A stretch of DNA of 27,256 nt from an uncultured Prevotella sp. GTDB lineage: Bacteria > Bacteroidota > Bacteroidia > Bacteroidales > Bacteroidaceae. The DNA lies in NCBI GenBank assembly GCA_900539625.1, contig UQCW01000035.1, forward strand, positions 1 to 27,256, given 5' to 3'. The notes beneath the pieces were generated by a model that saw only the letters and a program-made list of their open reading frames with translations, had not been told where the DNA came from and ran no database searches. The position numbers and the translations under genes were made by a program. Shown piece by piece: positions 23,233 through 27,256 of this stretch. Position 1 is the first letter of the stretch; every line of letters starts with the position of its first letter.

Positions 23233-23263
23233 CAAATGTATGGTGAAAAAGCAAAGGCCACAA
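23233..23263 (-). promoter_or_regulatory. promoter of DUF3276 gene
   Basis: Minus strand: TTG at 23263-23261, 20 bases, TACATTTG at 23240-23233, 67 bp upstream of the ATG. Confidence 0.6.
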
Positions 23264-23369
23264 GACATCCATGCTGTTTATCGCCAGCCTTTGTCATACA
23301 AATTTGCAAGCATTTTTGCAAAGTACCAAAAAATAAATGGAAAAAATCGCACGGCCGACCTTTTTTTTG

Positions 23370-23377
23370 TATTTTTG
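23370..23377 (+). promoter_or_regulatory. -7 box of nusB
   Basis: TATTTTTG, 36 bp upstream of the nusB ATG, following a T tract; no clear -33 element. Confidence 0.55.
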
Positions 23378-23412
23378 CAGCATATACCAAAAGCCTGTAG
23401 CAATATAGATTT

Positions 23413-24345
23413 ATGATAAACAGAGAATTGATTCGACTGAAGGTAGTTCAGTTAGTATATGCCTATTATCAGAATGAAGGCAAGACGATAGAGGTCGCCG
23501 AGAAAGAACTCATGTTCAGCCTCAACAAGGCATTCGATTTATATGAGTATCTGCTGACGCTCTTGGTTGAAATTCAGGAAATGGCTGCCCAGAAGGATGA
23601 GAGCAGCCGGGCTCGCAATAAGCGTTTGGGAACAGAACTCAAAGGCGAAACGCCCGAAGGACGATTGGCAGCCAATGCGCTGCTGAAACAGCTTGCCGCC
23701 AACAAGCAACTTACCGAATATCGCGAGAATGTAAAGAAAGAATGGCTGGAGGAAGAGCCATTCGTAAAGAAACTCCTCACCAAGTTTTTGGAAAGCGAAG
23801 TGTTCCAGTTCTACCTCACGAAGGAAGATTTCTCCTATGAGGCCGATCGTGAGCTGGTGAGAAAGCTCTATAAAACTGTTATCTGCAACAACGACGACTT
23901 CACGTCGTTGCTCGAAGACCACAGCCTTTATTGGAACGATGACAAGGAAATCATCGACTCCTTCGTCATCAAAACCATCAAGCGCTTCAAGGAAGACTCA
24001 ACCGACGAGCAGCCGCTTCTGCCGCCGTTTGCTTCCGATGATGACCGCGTCTTTGCCGTGCAACTCTTCTCCAACAGTCTGGAACAGGGCGCAGAAACGC
24101 GTGAATATATCCGCAAGAATAGCAAGAATTGGGAATTCAATCGCCTGGCTTTCATGGACACCATCATCGCGCAAATCGCTCTGACGGAAATCTTGTATTT
24201 CCCGACCATTCCGCTCAACGTGACGTTCAACGAATACCTCGACATTGCCAAGGTCTACAGCACGCCGCGAAGCGCTTCCTATCTCAACGGTCTGCTCGAC
24301 CATATCGTCAAGCAGCTCAAGCACGAGGGGAAGATCAACAAGTAA
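23413..24345 (+). CDS. nusB: transcription antitermination factor NusB
   Basis: 310 aa. N-terminus INRELIRLKVVQLVYAYYQ and C-terminus (AFMDTIIAQIALTEILYFPTIPLNVTFNEYLDIAKVYSTPRSASYLNGLLDHI) match the all-helical NusB fold that binds boxA RNA with NusE/S10 during rRNA transcription. E. coli NusB is ~140 aa; the ~170 extra residues between these parts are helical and charged, as is usual for Bacteroidota. First gene of a group with yajC 36 bp downstream. Confidence 0.95.
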   Translation: MINRELIRLKVVQLVYAYYQNEGKTIEVAEKELMFSLNKAFDLYEYLLTLLVEIQEMAAQKDESSRARNKRLGTELKGETPEGRLAANALLKQLAANKQLTEYRENVKKEWLEEEPFVKKLLTKFLESEVFQFYLTKEDFSYEADRELVRKLYKTVICNNDDFTSLLEDHSLYWNDDKEIIDSFVIKTIKRFKEDSTDEQPLLPPFASDDDRVFAVQLFSNSLEQGAETREYIRKNSKNWEFNRLAFMDTIIAQIALTEILYFPTIPLNVTFNEYLDIAKVYSTPRSASYLNGLLDHIVKQLKHEGKINK

Positions 24346-24381
24346 AAAAATATATTCAACAACATAATCAGAAACTGAAAA

Positions 24382-24699
24382 ATGACAAATCTCTTATTTT
24401 CCCTTTTGGAGGCTGCTCCTGGGTCGAATGACATGATGCCAACCATCGTTGTGATGGTTATCATGTTCGCCATCATCTATTTCTTCATGATCCGTCCGCA
24501 AAACAAGAAGCAGAAGAAAATTCAGGAATTCCGCAATGGTTTGAAGAACGGACAGGAAGTTGTGACCATCGGTGGTCTCCACGGCACAATCAAAGACATT
24601 GCCGACAATGGCATCGTGACGCTCGAAGTTGCCACTGGTGTCAAAATGAAATTCGAGAAGAGTGCCATCATGCCCAATGGTGTGACTGAAAACAAATAA
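24382..24699 (+). CDS. yajC: preprotein translocase subunit YajC
   Basis: 105-aa Sec accessory membrane protein. One transmembrane helix at about 19-37 (MPTIVVMVIMFAIIYFFMI) is followed by the signature RPQNKKQKK and a small cytosolic beta domain (VVTIGGLHGTIKDI). It sits 36 bp after nusB and is probably co-transcribed. Confidence 0.96.
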   Translation: MTNLLFSLLEAAPGSNDMMPTIVVMVIMFAIIYFFMIRPQNKKQKKIQEFRNGLKNGQEVVTIGGLHGTIKDIADNGIVTLEVATGVKMKFEKSAIMPNGVTENK

Positions 24700-24874
24700 G
24701 GGCACTGGCAATCTTCGTTTGGTGCGTATCACGCATCAGCCAAATGCCAGAATATCCCTAAAAACAGGCAGGTGAACGTTGCCTTTTGCCGGAGGAACGT
24801 GTGACGCGGGGAACATCCTGTTTCCGTTTCGCAATGAAGTCTCGTGGCAAGGCCATCGTCAGCGACCTGCTAAG
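24700..24874 (+). other. structured intergenic region after yajC
   Basis: No gene. A hairpin can be drawn from CTGGCA and TTTGGTGCG to CGCATCAGCCAAA and TGCCAG (about 24715-24752). A second, longer-range pairing joins AACAGG (~24764) and CCTGTT (~24827). I do not recognise a known riboswitch. It could be attenuator-like RNA between yajC and the terminator. Confidence 0.4.
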
Positions 24875-24930
24875 AATTGGTACAATCAGAGTCATGCCTT
24901 ACGGAGACTCTGGTTGTACCAATTTTTTTA
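24875..24930 (+). terminator. strong terminator between yajC and ybbR
   Basis: 19-bp stem (24875-24893 and 24906-24924, one G-T pair), AATTGGTACAATCAGAGTC and its partner, a 12-nt loop, then TTTTT. It splits the nusB-yajC unit from ybbR-coaE. Confidence 0.92.
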
Positions 24931-25066
24931 AGTAATGGTGGTTGCCATTATTGTAATGGTGAAACGATTTTATCCACCTGCTTATCCAACGCGCAATCAA
25001 AAAAGCCAGAGCATCCAGCTCGGCAGCCGTTTGCGCTTGCCACCTACTCGTGAAAAACTGCAAACC

Positions 25067-26053
25067 ATGAGGCGCATCCCCAAATATTCAAGTTTCATTC
25101 TCAAGAAGCTTTGCAACAAGCAAACGCTCATCTTCCTGTTCTTCCTCTCGCTCTCAACGGCATTTTGGTTTCTCCAGGTGCTCAACGAGGTGCATGAGGA
25201 GGAGTTCGACCTACGCATCGACCAGAAAAACCTGCCGAAGGGCATCGTCATCACCAGCGACCTTCCAGCGTCTCTTCGCGTGAGCATAAAAGATCGTGGC
25301 GCCACGTTGCTTAACTACAAATACAATCGTACGTTGCCCGACCTCACGCTCGACCCGTCGCTCTTTACAGCGCAGGAGGGCCACATACGGATTCTGACGT
25401 CTGAACTTGTCAAGCAGATTCGCCCCTCGCTCTCTGCCAGTTCGCAAGTCACGAGCATTAAGCCCGACACGCTCGACATCTATTACAACCACGGACGCTC
25501 AAAGCGCGTTCCCGTCCGCTTGCTTGGCGACATCTCCACGGCAAACGGATACACCATTATCGGCAAAGAGCGCCTGACACCTGATTCGGCAACCGTGTTT
25601 GCCACGCAAGCCGTTCTCGACACCATCAGTGCCGTCTATATCCGCGCTGCCCTTTTGCCCGCGTTTAAAAATTCCAGCAGCATCGTTGCCAATCTGCATG
25701 CCATTCGTGGCGTGAAAATCACGCCCAGTCGGGTGAAAATCTCTTTCGTTGTCGACCGCTTAGTGGAAAAACGCCTCACTGTGCCCATCGGCAGCATCCA
25801 TGTGCCAGAAAGACAGTTGCTGCGCACGTTTCCGTCGCAAACGGAAGTGATTTTCCAAGTCCCCATGTCGCTCTATCGCTCAATCCAGCCATCCCACTTC
25901 ACGGTGGTGGCCGACCATTCGCAGGCATCCCCCAACGAAGACACTCCGGAAAGCGCCAAATGCCGCCTGGTGGTTCTCAAATATCCGAGTGTGGTGAGCC
26001 ATGTGCGCTTGGCGGAAAATGAAGTGGAATATATATTGGAGAAGACAAACTAA
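25067..26053 (+). CDS. YbbR-like domain protein
   Basis: 328 aa: one N-terminal membrane helix (about 19-40, TLIFLFFLSLSTAFWFLQVL), then periplasmic YbbR-type beta domains (EEEFDLRIDQKNLPKG, PASLRVSIKDRG, SKRVPVRLLGDIS, KRLTVPIGSIHVPER). In Firmicutes the YbbR protein CdaR regulates a diadenylate cyclase; no cyclase gene is in this window, so that role is not implied here. I chose the ATG at 25067 because the in-frame extension to 24935 precedes the membrane anchor with unrelated sequence and overlaps the terminator region. coaE follows after 63 bp. Confidence 0.87.
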   Translation: MRRIPKYSSFILKKLCNKQTLIFLFFLSLSTAFWFLQVLNEVHEEEFDLRIDQKNLPKGIVITSDLPASLRVSIKDRGATLLNYKYNRTLPDLTLDPSLFTAQEGHIRILTSELVKQIRPSLSASSQVTSIKPDTLDIYYNHGRSKRVPVRLLGDISTANGYTIIGKERLTPDSATVFATQAVLDTISAVYIRAALLPAFKNSSSIVANLHAIRGVKITPSRVKISFVVDRLVEKRLTVPIGSIHVPERQLLRTFPSQTEVIFQVPMSLYRSIQPSHFTVVADHSQASPNEDTPESAKCRLVVLKYPSVVSHVRLAENEVEYILEKTN

Positions 26054-26116
26054 CACCTCTCCTTCTGTAGAGTAGTGGTACCACTACAGACAAAAACACA
26101 AAATCCCCACCAGTCC

Positions 26117-26737
26117 ATGACAGACCTCCTCAACTATAGTCATCTCGTCTTCCCGAAAACGCCGTTGCGCATTGGCATAACAGGTGGCATCGGCAGCGGG
26201 AAGAGCTACGTGTGTGCCAAAATCGCACAACGGGGCTACCCCGTCTTCTATTGCGACGATGAGGCGAAACACATCATCCGCACGTCGTCCTTCGTGCATG
26301 ACCGTCTCACCGCGCTCATCGGTCCCGACGTCTATGATGATGCCGGACAGCTTCAAAAACCAGTGCTTGCGGCGTATATCTGTTCCTCCAAGCAACACGC
26401 GGCGGAGGTCGACAGCATTGTGCATCCCTGTGTGGCTGAGCGTTTTCTGCATTGGTGTGAAGCGCAGACGGCACCTGTTGTCTTTATGGAATGCGCCTTG
26501 CTTTACGAGTCGCACTTCAACGCGTTGGTCAACCTCTCGGGCCTCGTGGTCGTTGACGAGGAAACGCGCCTAAAACGCATCATGATGCGCGACCACGTGA
26601 CGGCAGAAAAGGCACGCGCATGGATTGCGCTGCAAATGCCAGAAAGCGAAAAGGCGCAGTTGAGCGATTTTCTCTTGCGCAATGCGGACGATGAAACACT
26701 GGAGGCCGACATCAATTGTCTTCTGAAAGGGGTGTAG
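26117..26737 (+). CDS. coaE: dephospho-CoA kinase
   Basis: 206-aa cytosolic enzyme for the last step of CoA synthesis, phosphorylating the 3'-OH of dephospho-CoA. P-loop ITGGIGSGKSYV near residue 20, YCDDEAKHI (substrate aspartates), VDSIVHPCV, ECALLYES and a lid region with TRLKRIMMRD. The ATG at 26117 puts the P-loop at the usual place with a slightly long N-terminus; an upstream in-frame start at 26075 adds 14 unrelated residues. Confidence 0.95.
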   Translation: MTDLLNYSHLVFPKTPLRIGITGGIGSGKSYVCAKIAQRGYPVFYCDDEAKHIIRTSSFVHDRLTALIGPDVYDDAGQLQKPVLAAYICSSKQHAAEVDSIVHPCVAERFLHWCEAQTAPVVFMECALLYESHFNALVNLSGLVVVDEETRLKRIMMRDHVTAEKARAWIALQMPESEKAQLSDFLLRNADDETLEADINCLLKGV

Positions 26738-26836
26738 GGGAGGAGGGAAAGTCCAGAAAATTCTCTGCGCGATTTTGGGCTAAATAACAAGTGGCGAAGC
26801 ATGCGCACATGATAAACGAACAAAGCGCGAGAAGGA

Positions 26837-27037
26837 GCGCCCTGAAAGGGCAACCAGTTCGCAGCCCAGGGCAACGCCCTGGGTATCAGTGTATAAACGC
26901 CTACGCCCTGTAAGGGCAAAAGTATGAGCGAACGGTTGATTTTTACTTTTGCCCTTACAGGGCGTAGGGAATGGGGGACATGGTACCCAGGGCGTTGCCC
27001 TGGGCTTTGGACTTGTTGGGCTTTCAGCCCGCGCAGG
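26837..27037. repeat. ~200-bp inverted repeat of GCCCTG-type modules
   Basis: Modules in order: GCGCCCTGAAAGGGC (26837-26851), a CCCAGGGCAACGCCCTGGG palindrome (26865-26883), CCTACGCCCTGTAAGGGC plus AAAAGTA (26900-26924), a ~19-nt centre, then the complement of the same modules in reverse order (26944-26968, 26984-27006) and GGGCTTTCAGCCCGC (27018-27032). Modules like these are widespread REP-like repeats in several phyla (recalled). No ORF. The remaining 26738-26836 and 27038-27128 show nothing definite. Confidence 0.88.
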
Positions 27038-27128
27038 GCCGCAGACAGGGCTTTTCCGCACAATCTCCACCTACTTAATATTTTAATTTTGCCCCCCCAC
27101 TTCCCATATTTTAGTCAATCCCTATAAG

Positions 27129-27256
27129 ACGTCATCTACTCGCGGCCCCCGCGAAAAAAAAAACCCGCCCCCGGGGTGAAAGCAACCCGCCCCGCCCCGG
27201 AAATACAGCCGGCCCCCCGATTAAAAAAAAAAAAAAAGGATTTAAAAATAAAAAAA
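27129..27256. other. right contig end with 22-bp repeat fragment
   Basis: GACGTCATCTACTCGCGGCC (27129-27148) is the start of the 22-bp repeat, here with the flank GTCAT that is the reverse complement of the ATGAC closing the other arrays. After it come C/G runs and long A tracts typical of an unreliable contig end. Confidence 0.65.

Noticed and set aside
24700..24874. Cobalamin-type or other riboswitch before ybbR
   Set aside because: Hairpins exist but no riboswitch core motif that I can recognise, and the strong terminator directly follows.
24935..25066. 44-residue N-terminal extension of the YbbR protein
   Set aside because: It begins at the foot of the terminator and adds sequence ahead of the membrane anchor that does not resemble the family.
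26738..26765. RNase P RNA start (GGAAAGTCC-like string)
   Set aside because: Only nine bases agree; the following conserved P RNA helices are absent.

Overview
The window looks like one complete metagenomic or draft contig from a Bacteroidales bacterium, most likely a Prevotella-like member of the Prevotellaceae. The grounds are: many promoters of the Bacteroidota type (TTTG, 19-20 bases, TAnnTTTG); a BspA-type leucine-rich-repeat surface protein; a long (310 aa) NusB; a PUR/DUF3276 protein; a secreted GH109-like enzyme; and a nusB-yajC-ybbR-coaE neighbourhood. Both ends run into degenerate GC-rich and homopolymer sequence next to the same 22-bp repeat, so the assembly probably stopped at that repeat.

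Layout, left to right: (1) a 22-bp repeat array, half of a palindromic element and a SulP anion transporter; (2) a membrane-anchored LuxR-type regulator divergent from a secreted BspA-like leucine-rich-repeat gene that is split in two by an apparent one-base deletion in an A tract, followed by a 55-aa peptide gene; (3) a peroxide-stress pair, reverse rubrerythrin and a PerR/Fur regulator with a Fur-like box at its own promoter; (4) an ABC ATPase - permease - YtrA-type GntR operon behind a strong promoter with an operator-like palindrome at the start site and a 485-nt leader holding three small ORFs; (5) a repeat-rich stretch with a second palindromic element, a strong terminator and the best 22-bp array; (6) a minus-strand block: a GH109-like oxidoreductase-fold glycosidase, a GYF/DUF4339 membrane protein, punA, lpxK, sppA and xth; (7) a plus-strand DUF1573 protein, tRNA-Pro(CGG) and a GH127-like protein lacking most of the catalytic barrel; (8) a minus-strand aldose-1-epimerase-like gene, a third palindromic element and a DUF3276/PUR gene; (9) plus-strand nusB, yajC, ybbR and coaE, then a large inverted repeat built from GCCCTGNAAGGGC-type modules.

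Most genes are core envelope, nucleotide or stress functions. The less ordinary content is between genes. Three elements of 181-194 bp with unrelated arms share a 28-nt core whose hairpin stem changes only by compensatory pairs, and each lies just downstream of a gene. This is the strongest candidate here for an undescribed system (MITE-like or 3'-UTR RNA element). The split BspA gene, the ABC-operon leader peptides and the 22-bp array are the next most interesting.
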